A stretch of 32,774 nucleotides of DNA from Deltaproteobacteria bacterium (GTDB lineage: Bacteria; Desulfobacterota; Desulfarculia; Adiutricales; Adiutricaceae). The stretch is taken from assembly GCA_031264045.1 (NCBI GenBank), contig JAISEQ010000257.1, forward strand, positions 1 to 32,774. The letters run 5' to 3'. The translations under genes were made by a program, and so were the position numbers. The notes under the pieces were generated by a model that saw only the letters and a program-made list of their open reading frames with translations, was not told the DNA's origin and did no database searches. Each line of letters opens with the position of its first letter. Position 1 is the stretch's first letter. This document shows positions 14,998-23,575 of the stretch, piece by piece.

Positions 14998-16629
14998 TCA
15001 GTGCCGGGAGCGGTCCGCCGGGGTGCCCCCGCCCGGGGGGTCAGGGTGCTGGGGCGGCTCCGCCCGCGCCGGACGCGGGCGCGGACGGGGTTCCCGGAGA
15101 TATTCCGCCCACATCCCCTCCCCGGGTTCGGCGGTCGACTCCAGGCTTTCCGCGTAGAGTTCCGCGAGGTGCCTCACCTCGATCCGATCCCCGGATCTGG
15201 AGAGCATGTCCATGAGCTGGATCATGCAGGCCGGGCACGTGGTGGCCACGGCGTCCGGGGAGACGGAGGTGATGTTCGTACGCTTGCGCACCCCAATGCT
15301 CTCGGAGATATCGGGATGGAGGAGGGTGAAGCTCCCGCCGCTCCCGCAGCAGCGATCGGCCTCGGGCATCTCCAGGTACTCCCAGTCGGGAAGGCTTTTC
15401 AGGATTCGCCTCGGCTCCTCCGCCACGTTCAGGGCGCGGCGCAGGTGGCAGGGGTCGTGGTAGGTGAGCCTGCGCCGGGGCGCTCCCCCCCCTCCTCCCG
15501 GCTCCGGAACTCCCCGGCGGTCGGGGAAGTCGGCGCGGAGCACGTTCACGAGAAAGGAGCTCAAATCGAAAGTCCTTTCCGAGAGTCGGTCGACGGTTTC
15601 CAGCCCGTGCCCGGAGAATGCTCCCCTGTACCTGGGCCAGGTCTCCCTGATGGCGGACGCGCATGTGGCGCAGGAGGTGACGAGGCAGTCGAAGTCGAGG
15701 GCCATGCGCTCCAGGTTGCGGCCGAGTAGCCCCAGGAAGCCGCGTCGGTCGCCCGAAGCCAGCGCGGGCATGCCGCAGCAGACGAGCCCTTCGGGCATGA
15801 CGACTCCCGCACCGTGGTGGCGGAGGATCTTCAGGGTCGCCTCGGAGATCTGCGGGAAGAGGCGGTCCGGGACGCATCCGGGGAAGTAGAGGACCTTCAA
15901 CCCGCTCCTGCCGGAGGGCTCCAGCATCCTCCCGCTGGAGGCCGTGAATCCCCTGGCGGGCAGGGAAGGCACGTGCCTGGGGCCCAGCAAGGGTTTCAGG
16001 AGCGGTGCGGACGAGGTGCCCACCGTCCGGCTCTCGGGCCTGAGGACGGCATCCTGGTACATGGCCCCCAGCCGGGCGAGAAGCCCGAACAGCCGGGGGC
16101 GCGGCAGGACAAGCCGGAAAATCAGGCGCTTCACGAAGCCCAGGCCCCGGTAGGCCGTGATGGCTGCCCGTGCCCTCAGGAAGATCTCCGCTATGCCCAC
16201 CCCGGGAGGGCAGATGCTCTCGCAGGAGGTGCACAGAAGGCAGCGGTTGAGCCTCTCGTCCACGCCGGCGGCGTCCCTCGTGAGTTCGCGGCCAAGGTCC
16301 TGGAGGAGCGCGAGCTTGCCGCGGGCCACGTCCGCCTCGCGGAAGGTCTGGCCGTACACCGGGCAGACCTCCTGGCAGAAGCCGCAACGCATGCACCTCG
16401 AGAGCGCGTCGTCCAGCTCCTTCATGAGCCCGACCGTCTCGCGGAGGGTGACGCGCCCGTCCCGAACGTCTCCCGGGGGACGTCCGCCCCCGGGCGGGAG
16501 CTTGCCTCCGGCGAGGTCGGCGCCCGGCGGGGCCGACACGGGCATGCCTTCTCCCGGGACTTCCTGGTGGGAGACGCACCGGGCGGGGACGTTCGGGGCG
16601 ACATCGTCAGCGGGGTGTTCCTGGCTCAT
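14998..16629 (-). CDS. glcF: GlcF/LutA-type Fe-S subunit of a 2-hydroxyacid dehydrogenase
   Basis: Electron-transfer partner of the FAD subunit encoded just upstream; together they oxidise glycolate or D-lactate and pass electrons to the membrane pool. Two 4Fe-4S motifs are present: C79-x2-C82-x2-C85-x3-C89-P (CMRCGFCQEVCP) and C130-x2-C133-x2-C136-x3-C140-P (CLLCTSCESICP). Two CCG domains follow, PGCVPDRL...CCGMP and HDPCHLRRALN...CCGSGG, then a late CPACMIQL. At 543 residues it is longer than typical GlcF (about 410). The extra length is an N-terminal Pro/Gly-rich stretch (1-60) and an Arg/Pro-rich tail, so a start nearer residue 30 or 69 is possible. The ATG at 16629 lacks a clear Shine-Dalgarno. 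No glcE is present, as in two-subunit D-lactate dehydrogenase loci of sulfate reducers. Confidence 0.88.
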   Translation of the reverse strand: MSQEHPADDVAPNVPARCVSHQEVPGEGMPVSAPPGADLAGGKLPPGGGRPPGDVRDGRVTLRETVGLMKELDDALSRCMRCGFCQEVCPVYGQTFREADVARGKLALLQDLGRELTRDAAGVDERLNRCLLCTSCESICPPGVGIAEIFLRARAAITAYRGLGFVKRLIFRLVLPRPRLFGLLARLGAMYQDAVLRPESRTVGTSSAPLLKPLLGPRHVPSLPARGFTASSGRMLEPSGRSGLKVLYFPGCVPDRLFPQISEATLKILRHHGAGVVMPEGLVCCGMPALASGDRRGFLGLLGRNLERMALDFDCLVTSCATCASAIRETWPRYRGAFSGHGLETVDRLSERTFDLSSFLVNVLRADFPDRRGVPEPGGGGGAPRRRLTYHDPCHLRRALNVAEEPRRILKSLPDWEYLEMPEADRCCGSGGSFTLLHPDISESIGVRKRTNITSVSPDAVATTCPACMIQLMDMLSRSGDRIEVRHLAELYAESLESTAEPGEGMWAEYLREPRPRPRPARAEPPQHPDPPGGGTPADRSRH

Positions 16630-16725
16630 GGATTGGACTTTCGGTGCGTCCGCCTTCCCGGATCCGGAGTCCGCGGACTAGGGGCGCACCCGCGTTCCGC
16701 GCCGAACTTCCCTGTGCCGGCGGAA

Positions 16726-16890
16726 CCGCCGGGAGCGGCCCGCAGAGGGGCATGACAGGGCCGCCCAGGGGGCGTCTAGCAAAGGGGGGGCATGACAGGG
16801 CCGCCGGGAACGGCCCGCGAAGGGACAGGACAGGGCCGCCGGGAGCGGCCCGCGAAGGGACAGGACATGGCCGCCGGGAGCGGAGCGGGG
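16726..16890. repeat. 35-bp tandem repeat between glcD and glcF
   Basis: Units start at 16726, 16761 (40 bp, diverged), 16801, 16836 and 16871 (partial). Each begins CCGCCGGGAGCGGCCCGC or a variant and ends near CAGGACAGGG. The start of each unit is self-complementary enough to form a small hairpin in RNA. There are no unique spacers, so it is a minisatellite and not a CRISPR. It sits within the presumed glcDF transcript. Confidence 0.85.
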
Positions 16891-16893
16891 AGG

Positions 16894-18282
16894 TTAGATT
16901 ATCTTCTTCCCGGCGTTAAGGAGGCCCTTAGGGTCCAGGGCCTTTCGTATCCTCTTTGAGAACTCCACCGTGGCGCGGTTGGTCTCCTTCTCCATCCACT
17001 TGGCCTTGGCAAGACCTATGCCGTGTTCGCCCGACAAGGTCCCCTGGAGGTTCAGGGCCGTCTCGAAGATGCCGTCGACCATCTCCTCCACGCGGGCGAA
17101 CTCCTCCGGATCACGGCGGTCGCACAGTATGGTCGGATGGAGGTTCCCGTCGCCCGCGTGCCCGAAGACCCCCACCTCCAGGCGGTGCCTGGACGCGAGG
17201 TCCGCAACGGCCTCAACCATGTCCGGGACCCTGGAGCGGGGGACGGTCGCGTCCTCGAGGACCGTGGTGGGCCTGAGCCGCGCCAGCGCAGGCAGCGCGT
17301 TGCGGCGGGCCTCCCAGATCCTGGCCTTCTCGCCCGGATCCCTGGCCTCCCTGATTTCGGACGCGCCGCACTTCGCGCATACCACCTTCACCTCGTTCGC
17401 GTCCGAGAGGACTCCCTCCGAGCTCCCGCCGTCAACTTCTATAAGAAGTATCGCGCCCGCGTCTACGGGGAGGCCGATGTGCTTGAAGGACTCCACCGCC
17501 CGGATGCACCTGGTGTCCATGAATTCCAGGGTGCAGGGGAGGATCCGGGCGGCGACTATCTCGGCCACGGCCTCGGCCGCCTCCCGGAAGCGCTCGAACA
17601 CGGCGAGCATGGCGCGCGAGGCCCTGGGGGGCGGGAGAAGCTTCAGTATGAGGGTGGAGAACACCCCGAGGGTTCCCTCGGACGCGAGCATCAGGCCTGC
17701 CAGGTTGTAGCCGGTCACGCACTTGACCGTTCGCGAGCCGGTCTTGACCAGCTCCCCGCCGTGATCGAAGAGTTCCATGCCCATCAGGTAGTCTTTGGTC
17801 ACGCCGTATTTGAGGCCCCTCAGGCCGCCGGCGTTCAGGGCGACGTTCCCGCCCAGGGTGGACACCTCCTGGGAGCCCGGATCGGGGGGGTAGAAGAGGC
17901 CCTGCGCGGCGACCGCCCTCGCGAGGCGGGCGGTCACAACCCCGGGCTCAACCAGCGCGTAGAGGTCCCGCTGGTTGATTTCGAGTATCCGGTTCAGCTT
18001 CGAAGTGAGGATGACTGCGGAGTCTCCCGGCTCCGGGACCGTCGCTCCCGACAGGTTTGTGCCGCTCCCCCTCACCGTTATGGGGAGATCTGCCCGGTAG
18101 CACATGCCCACCGCGCGGCCCAGGAGCTCCCGGGTTGATGGGGCGAGGACAACGGCAGGCTTCCGCTGTTCCAGGACTGCGGAGTCGTAGGCGTAGGAGA
18201 GCAGATCCGCGTCCTCGGTGAAGACCGAGTCTTCTCCCAGGACCTTCCTGAAGTCGCTTGTGAGGCTTCTGGGTATGCTCAT
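16894..18282 (-). CDS. glcD: FAD-linked D-2-hydroxyacid (D-lactate/glycolate) dehydrogenase, GlcD family
   Basis: The flavoprotein subunit, 462 residues, of normal family length. The PCMH-type FAD-binding domain covers about 37-215, with RGSGTNLSGATVPEPGDSAV at 71-90 and PPDPGSQEVSTLGGNVALNAGG at 132-153 (split here as PPDPGSQEVS and TLGGNVALNAGG). The cap domain ends with VGVFGHAGDGNLHPTIL and GTLSGEHGIGLAKAKWM, the FAD/substrate-binding signatures of GlcD/D-lactate dehydrogenases. The start MSIPRSL at 18282 was chosen because family homology begins there; the frame upstream is Pro/Arg-rich and crosses a repeat. The glcF-like gene follows after 264 bp on the same strand. Substrate cannot be fixed from sequence. 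D-lactate is favoured over glycolate because glcE is missing. Confidence 0.92.
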   Translation of the reverse strand: MSIPRSLTSDFRKVLGEDSVFTEDADLLSYAYDSAVLEQRKPAVVLAPSTRELLGRAVGMCYRADLPITVRGSGTNLSGATVPEPGDSAVILTSKLNRILEINQRDLYALVEPGVVTARLARAVAAQGLFYPPDPGSQEVSTLGGNVALNAGGLRGLKYGVTKDYLMGMELFDHGGELVKTGSRTVKCVTGYNLAGLMLASEGTLGVFSTLILKLLPPPRASRAMLAVFERFREAAEAVAEIVAARILPCTLEFMDTRCIRAVESFKHIGLPVDAGAILLIEVDGGSSEGVLSDANEVKVVCAKCGASEIREARDPGEKARIWEARRNALPALARLRPTTVLEDATVPRSRVPDMVEAVADLASRHRLEVGVFGHAGDGNLHPTILCDRRDPEEFARVEEMVDGIFETALNLQGTLSGEHGIGLAKAKWMEKETNRATVEFSKRIRKALDPKGLLNAGKKII

Positions 18283-18380
18283 GAGGGATCTCGTTTCGGT
18301 TGAATCCCCTTCGGGCCGGGCACGGAGGGCGCGCGGGGGAGGCGAGCGCGGAACCGGATGCGTTGAAGGGGGCCGGGGCG

Positions 18381-18481
18381 GGGGTACCGGGGCTAGTGGC
18401 GAGTCAGACTGAAGGAGGTCTGGGCTACCGGGCTGGCACCGAACCGGACTGAAGGAGATCAGGGGACCGGGGGATGCCCGG
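18381..18481. repeat. 40/41-bp degenerate tandem repeat upstream of glcD
   Basis: Units start at 18381, 18422 and 18462 (partial). The shared core is ACCGGG...GGACTGAAGGAG followed by a GGTCT or GATCA. It lies about 100-200 bp upstream of the glcD start, within its likely leader or promoter-proximal region. Confidence 0.6.
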
Positions 18482-18954
18482 AGGCGGATGCGGGGAGGAG
18501 TGGAGGGGGACGGCAGGGCCTGCATGCTGAAACGGCAGACCGGAAGGCCCGGCTTAAGCGCCGGAGGAGCTTGCCGGGGCACCCGTCAGACTCCCGTCCC
18601 GTGTACCTATTGTGACACTTTCGGACCAAGTCTGGAAGAGGCCGGGCCGGAGAAGTCGCCCCGGACGGGTTTACGGAAGGGAATCACGATGATAAAGGCA
18701 TATTATAAAGGTTTTATATCAGATTTGCGTATCCGTTGCTTGAGATGCCCCCTTTTCCTGGACACGTTATATGATAAACCCTCATGCTGCATGGCGGCAC
18801 CCCGGCCAATGAGAGCCGCGTCATGCAACGGGATGCATATGACGGCGTCCCCGGCGGCGAAGCCCCGGAAAACATTTCACACTAAATTTTCATGGCATTT
18901 CTGTATTCCATTAAGCTTAAGACAACTTTTGCTACTTAATCACAGTATAATTCT

Positions 18955-19058
18955 CAGATATCGGGTATGGCAACTGGCCAATCACCATTTTATGTCGCCG
19001 CCGAATCATCCATTTACCCATCAGAAATCTCCCGGCGACTTATTGAGGCAACGTCATC
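18955..19058 (-). repeat. Dispersed ~200-bp repeat, copy R3 (5' half)
   Basis: On the minus strand it begins AATAAGTCGCCGGGAGATTT and continues with CTGATGGGTAAATGGATG and ACATAAAATGGTGATTGGCC. These match the first half of copies R4 and R5 (AATAAGTCGCC, ATTTCTGATGAAGAAATGG, ACCTAAAATAGCGATTG). The second half of the unit (CCTCCCAGAACC block) is missing. Confidence 0.6.
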
Positions 19059-19601
19059 AATGACATTAAGTCGGTCGGTCAGTGGGATCTGAAGGTTCCG
19101 GCCCGGAATCTGTCCGTACTGTTAACGCTCAAAACCAGGGAGTGCAACTAGTTCGAAAAATCAATGCTGGACAAAGACTGTGCAGATATGCCGTTGCCAT
19201 CTCAGGATATTCCCCTTCTTCGGGGCATCGCAAGAGGCATGTGCCGCGCTAAATGTTGACTCAAAATAAATGATTCGCTATATCATGATTTTGATTTAAT
19301 GATTAGCTATATTATTATTTTGTTTTATGGTCCTGGTGACAAATATTTTTTAAACCCCGTAAGACACGTCAAGAATGAATAATATAATTGTATTTAATTT
19401 ATTATATTCACTTGCAATTTCCACAACAACATTTGATTTCACAATCAATCAAGCATGAATGAATTATTAGTTTTGATTAATTTTCAGAAAAAATGTAATA
19501 TTGAAACAAAAGAATATCAACTCTGTTCAACACTAGCAGTGAAATAATTGTTAATCATTTCAAAAAAAATTGTACTTGTTAAAATTAAATTTTAAGAATT
19601 T

Positions 19602-21911
19602 TTAAAAATGAGGGCCTTCCTTTGTCCTGTTTTTGCTTCCCTTGGGACGGCCTCTACCACGCTTCATTTCGTTGCTTGATAGTTTAACGATAGACGGATC
19701 ATCCATCATCTTGTTTTTGCTCCCCTCCGGACGGCATTTTCTTTTCTCGTCATCGGAATCGTCAGTTGTAACGGCAAAATGGAAATTGTTCTGTTTGTTT
19801 TTACTGCCTTTCGGGCGTCCTCGCCTGATCTTCCCTTCGGAAAAAGACTCTTGAACGCAAGACGGTCGCGTCTGTGATTGATTTTTGCTTCCTTTGGGAC
19901 TCCCTCTTCCTTCACTCACAGAATTGACACTATTTAGAAACGAATTGTTCTCATGTTGAACATTTCCAGTCTTCTGATAAAATGGATTCTCTAAATTCAA
20001 ATATTTAAAAATTTCATTCTGTTCAATGTCCAAACTTTCAATTATTTTAAAGCGATCATAAATTTGAATTTGTAAATTGCGCAATATTACAATTGCATCT
20101 TTCGTTGAATATTTTGTGTTGTTTAACGTGGAGCTTATTGATGAATATACAATTGTTGCTATAAATGACAGTAAAATCATACCACGAATTGTCTCTTCAC
20201 AATGTTCATTTAACTGGAGCATATCAGCACAATCATTAGGAAATTTTAAAATTGTTTCGATTGATTGTCTTTCAAAATATAATTCAATGACTTTATCTAT
20301 ACCATACTCATTGGATGAGATTAGAACAAATATGCCAGAATCTAAATATGCACTATTAATTTGACTATTTCTGTCATAATCGTTGTCATTTTTAATAACC
20401 GCATTGATTTCTTCTTCAGCACATGTTGCAATATCAAGCATAAGATAAGCAAACATTTTATAACCATCAAAATTTACTTTAACCATTTTTCCACATATTG
20501 CTCTACCGTTATGAAGTATTGTGTTATCAGCTGTTTTGAGAGCAGGACCATGCTCATTAATCAGCTGTTTATATTCTTTAATATTTATCGGCATTCTAGT
20601 GATGAACGGTATATTTGTTGCGAACAATTCTGAAATATTGTATTGAGATGAATGTTCAACATCCATTATTATAATTTTTACGTTAATGTTATGAGAAGCT
20701 AACATGTTAATAGTACTGATCAATAGAGAGTTATCGATGATGTTTTCGCAAGTGATTCTTAAAAACATAGGAATATTGGTATTTATATCGACAACATATG
20801 TGACTCTGATCTCATTAGTTATGACATCGTCATGGTCATTTAATTCAGTCAATAAAATTTTAATATCATTTTGTAATCTTGCACTATCAACAATCATCGG
20901 GGTAAATATTTTCCTTTCGTTTTCTAACTGTTTCATAATATTTTTTAAATTCAATTCAAAAAATCTATTGAAAAAACAATTCTCGCCTAGCTTTACCTGA
21001 AACTCGCTTATCCGCTGTGACTCGACTTGAGCTTCCGGATATAAGAATCTGGCATAAGAATTGTTATACCACCTTTCTGTAAACTTATAATCATCATCAT
21101 GAATCAGTTTGTATGCTACAAGTGATTTAAGAGTGTCAGCAGATTCTGGAATAAGGCTATCTAAAACTTCATCGAGACCAATTTGTTTCAACATCTGATC
21201 AAACATCCAGATATCTCCGAAGTCTAAAACCTTCACATTAGGTAACGAATTAATTTCTGAGTCATACAAGGAAGGACAGTCTCCAAAACCTTGCTCTAAT
21301 GTAAAAGTGAAAGTTCCTCGCTTTAAGCTTCGGAATACTCCCTTATCCTTATCTATAACTTTCCCTAAGTATAATGAATCATGATAAATTTTTTGGTTTT
21401 TTACATAAGTATTTGAAAAATATCTTGCATAACTGGCATTGCCCTTCACTTCATAGCCGATAAAACCTGGCAGCGGAGGAGATAGAGAGATGCTGTCTGA
21501 CAGTTCAGGACAAACTTCAAACTGCACAGGTCGATCGTTTGGAAGCTGCCCCGGCACAGTTTCCGGATGAGCCGACTCGGATTCCAAACACACGGGTTCT
21601 CGTTGTTGCAGAAAAATTCCGCCAGGCTTTCTTATCCAGCAATCCGACCGGTTAGAAATGTGTTCCGACACGCGCCGTCCGTCTTCGGGGTGCCACAGCT
21701 CTCCATCGGGCAACCAAAGTTTACCGTCCGGCAGTTTCGTCCAACCATCCAGCTGTCTTGGCTTGATTCCCGTCACCAAATACCTTCCGTCTGGAAGCTG
21801 AAAAATAACTTTATCAAGTTGAAATCCAGATTCCGACTGGCTGGATACGCCTTCCGGCAGTTGAGTCGATTTCCGTTTCCAAGCCTTTCCCTGTCTGTCC
21901 ATAAAATACAC
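19602..21911 (-). CDS. Large DDE transposase (IS4/IS1634-like) with repeat-bearing ends
   Basis: A 769-residue protein, longer than the usual 450-600 of the family. Residues 16-78 hold 21-residue repeats built on QLP[ED]G. Residues 150-300 resemble the N-terminal part of IS1634-type transposases (YEVKGNASYARYFSNTYVKN, YHDSLYLGKVIDK). The RNase H-like core has candidate catalytic residues D342 (IVDSARLQND), D417 (IIMDVEHSS) and E552 (YFERQSIETILKF). Residues 671-761 carry four [RS]P[KE]GSKN units. The core is AT-rich while the N-terminal 150 codons are near balanced, suggesting a mosaic gene. The frame is intact, so recent activity is possible. The start could be either Met1 or Met4; neither has a clear Shine-Dalgarno. 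Family assignment is by motif pattern and could be a sister group. Confidence 0.75.
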   Translation of the reverse strand: MYFMDRQGKAWKRKSTQLPEGVSSQSESGFQLDKVIFQLPDGRYLVTGIKPRQLDGWTKLPDGKLWLPDGELWHPEDGRRVSEHISNRSDCWIRKPGGIFLQQREPVCLESESAHPETVPGQLPNDRPVQFEVCPELSDSISLSPPLPGFIGYEVKGNASYARYFSNTYVKNQKIYHDSLYLGKVIDKDKGVFRSLKRGTFTFTLEQGFGDCPSLYDSEINSLPNVKVLDFGDIWMFDQMLKQIGLDEVLDSLIPESADTLKSLVAYKLIHDDDYKFTERWYNNSYARFLYPEAQVESQRISEFQVKLGENCFFNRFFELNLKNIMKQLENERKIFTPMIVDSARLQNDIKILLTELNDHDDVITNEIRVTYVVDINTNIPMFLRITCENIIDNSLLISTINMLASHNINVKIIIMDVEHSSQYNISELFATNIPFITRMPINIKEYKQLINEHGPALKTADNTILHNGRAICGKMVKVNFDGYKMFAYLMLDIATCAEEEINAVIKNDNDYDRNSQINSAYLDSGIFVLISSNEYGIDKVIELYFERQSIETILKFPNDCADMLQLNEHCEETIRGMILLSFIATIVYSSISSTLNNTKYSTKDAIVILRNLQIQIYDRFKIIESLDIEQNEIFKYLNLENPFYQKTGNVQHENNSFLNSVNSVSEGRGSPKGSKNQSQTRPSCVQESFSEGKIRRGRPKGSKNKQNNFHFAVTTDDSDDEKRKCRPEGSKNKMMDDPSIVKLSSNEMKRGRGRPKGSKNRTKEGPHF
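19629..19901 (-). repeat. Four AT-hook-like repeats, 28-residue period, in the transposase C-terminus
   Basis: SPKGSKN (671-677), RPKGSKN (699-705), RPEGSKN (727-733) and RPKGSKN (755-761) are spaced exactly 28 residues (84 bp) apart. Three are preceded by Gly/Arg (RRG, GRG). GRPKGSKN matches the AT-hook idea of a GRP core in basic surroundings, so the segment probably binds the minor groove of AT-rich DNA. The linkers between units have diverged, but the spacing has been kept. Confidence 0.75.
21678..21866 (-). repeat. 21-residue LPDG repeats in the transposase N-terminus
   Basis: LPEG (18-21), LPDG (39-42) and LPDG (60-63) recur every 21 residues, with QLD appearing 10-13 residues after the first two. 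Another LPDG (67-70) and HPEDG (74-78) follow. The block is less AT-rich than the catalytic core. Role unknown. Confidence 0.6.
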
Positions 21912-22396
21912 CAGACCTGAACATCTTCAGGTTGATCGCGAAGTATCTTCAGTTGAAGAAATATACAAGAAAAAGATAGGGGAAATCGACATTTTTCGGT
22001 TCATTTCGTCTATCTTTGAATGCGTGTCAGTTCATTAATGAATCCGATTACGGCAAGCAAAGAATATTCGGGCAATCTGTTGATTTTTTTACGATATTAA
22101 ATCTGGCAATAAAAGATTCAATTATGCGGTCAGCTTGTCATTTCAGCCTTAGTGTAGGCATTCTAAAATTTTAAACTAAAAAAAAGCCGCTTTCAATCAA
22201 GATTTAAAATTCTCCCCAGGTGTATAAAAAAATTGAAAAATAGCAAGTGTCAAGTGCGATAGATATTGTTTGTCCTAAAATGTATAATTTACCAGTGGAA
22301 GTCATAAGCCGATAATGGGCTCAGCTCATTTTAGTGGAAATTCAGTCTCTCCGGCTCACCGCCGCCTCAATCCCGCACATGCCTCCGTTCCCCAGC
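21912..22396. other. AT-rich gap between the transposase gene and the YbjN array
   Basis: No gene is supported. It contains an 8-A run (around 22186) and mostly AT-rich DNA, turning GC-rich at about 22.33 kb where the last YbjN-domain gene ends. It probably includes the right end of the mobile element, but no terminal repeat could be fixed. Confidence 0.4.
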
Positions 22397-23056
22397 CTAC
22401 TTTCCGTCAGTTCCCGGAGAGTCATTCACCGCCGGGGGATCTTCTCCGCCGATGCCGGGGGTTCCGTCACCTTCTTCCGAAGGGGCATCGTCGACTCCCA
22501 GCTCCAGATCCTGGCCGAGCATGACCTCCCTGTTCCACAGATAGACGGAAGTCATGCAGACCTGGAGCCAGTCTCGGATCCTGTCTTCGGAGACGCCGCC
22601 TGTGAAGTCCAGGTCCAGCTCGAGCACGGCGCTCCCGTCCTCGTCCAGAAACCCGCGCGAGAAGCGTTTGTCGCGGTTCCAGCCGTTAATGTCGTCCATG
22701 TCCGCTACGGACCCGAGAGTGGCCAGCCTGAACAGCACCGAGCCGGACTCATCGTAAAACATGATGACGCTCCTGTTGCCGTCCAAGTCCCACAGAATGG
22801 TGACCAGGCCGTCCTCATCCGTCGCTATCTCCGCGTCCAGATCCTCCGCAAGCATCAGGGCGAGGAACTTTTGCGGGGTGACCGATTTCACGGCGGCACT
22901 CCCGCTTTTCCCTTCAGGAGCGAGTTTGGAAGGAGGCGCTTCCTCGGGGGCACCGTCCGAACAGCCCCCGAGGGCGACCGTGGCCAGCAGGGACAGTGTC
23001 AGGACGGCTTCGCGGAATTCACGGCAGACAGGGCGGCGTGTTGCTTCGGGCGACAT
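22397..23056 (-). CDS. YbjN-domain lipoprotein, array member 6 (cysteine-less variant)
   Basis: A 219-residue putative lipoprotein. The signal sequence ends in VALGGC (Cys about 32), giving acylation and membrane anchoring. A Pro/Ser/Gly spacer follows, then a YbjN-like domain with ILWDLDGNRSVIMFY, INGWNRDKRFSRGFLDEDGS and LELDLDFTGGVSEDRIRDWL. A Ser/Gly/Asp/Pro-rich tail follows. It is the most diverged copy. It alone reads GGVSE where the others read GG[IV]CE, and it also lacks the Cys that precedes the domain in the others. AAAGGA lies about seven bases before the ATG. Last in the array on the minus strand. YbjN proteins are linked to stress and motility regulation in E. coli, but a secreted form has no established function. 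Confidence 0.8.
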   Translation of the reverse strand: MSPEATRRPVCREFREAVLTLSLLATVALGGCSDGAPEEAPPSKLAPEGKSGSAAVKSVTPQKFLALMLAEDLDAEIATDEDGLVTILWDLDGNRSVIMFYDESGSVLFRLATLGSVADMDDINGWNRDKRFSRGFLDEDGSAVLELDLDFTGGVSEDRIRDWLQVCMTSVYLWNREVMLGQDLELGVDDAPSEEGDGTPGIGGEDPPAVNDSPGTDGK

Positions 23057-23526
23057 AGCGGGTCCTTTCTCCGGCGGGGCTCAATTCCGCCCGGTCGGTG
23101 GGAGGAGTTGCAGGAAGAGCGGAGGGGCGTCAGGGAACCCTGACGCGGGAGGAGACGTGCCGGTACCGGCACGGACGGCAGTGCGGATGCGGGGCACGAG
23201 GTCCCGGAAGGGCGTCCGAGCCTGAAGGGGCACAGGTGCGGGTACGTCACCCCCGGCGGGGGCAGGACAATCAAGGTCGCCGGGCGCTCCCGGAACCCCT
23301 CCTGCCGGGCAGTGGCCGGTCTCGCCGCGGACGGGCGATCGGATCCTTAACCCCCCTGGAGTTCCCTAATGCCCGTGACGCTCTCCCCCGCCGTATCCTC
23401 GTCCGGCCCTGGGGCCAGCGAAGGGCGCTGAAGTTCCGGAGGTTCGGGGTCCCGGTGCGGCACCTCCCGCGCCGACTTCATCCCGAGTCGACGCATCCGG
23501 CGCGTGGCCTGGCATCGGGCCGTATC

Positions 23527-23550
23527 GCCGCACTGCCGCACTGCCGCACA
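23527..23550. repeat. 8-bp tandem repeat (GCCGCACT) x3
   Basis: GCCGCACT, GCCGCACT, GCCGCACA in direct succession, in the gap between array members 6 and 5. A potential slippage site with no coding role. Confidence 0.7.
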
Positions 23551-23575
23551 ACGCTCTGCGGCGAAGAGGGGGGGA

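Larger units (their letters stand above)
18283..19601. other. Gap between glcD and the transposase gene, turning AT-rich
   Basis: GC-rich to about 18.68 kb, mixed to about 19.26 kb, then strongly AT-rich up to the transposase stop. It contains a 40/41-bp repeat and one dispersed-repeat copy. A minus-strand TATAAT (18707-18702) lies about 420 bp before glcD, but it has no recognisable -35, so it is not called as a promoter. No gene is supported. Confidence 0.4.

Noticed and set aside
16726-16890. CRISPR-like array
   Set aside because: The units follow each other directly with no unique spacers, and no cas gene is present.
18702-18707. Perfect TATAAT on the minus strand upstream of glcD
   Set aside because: There is no -35-like hexamer at 16-18 bp, and the site is in AT-rich DNA where such hexamers are expected by chance.
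19332-22221. Terminal inverted repeats of the transposon (CCTGGTGACA at 19332, CCTGGGGAGA on the minus strand ending near 22220)
   Set aside because: The similarity is confined to about ten bases with mismatches in AT-rich DNA, and no target duplication could be seen.
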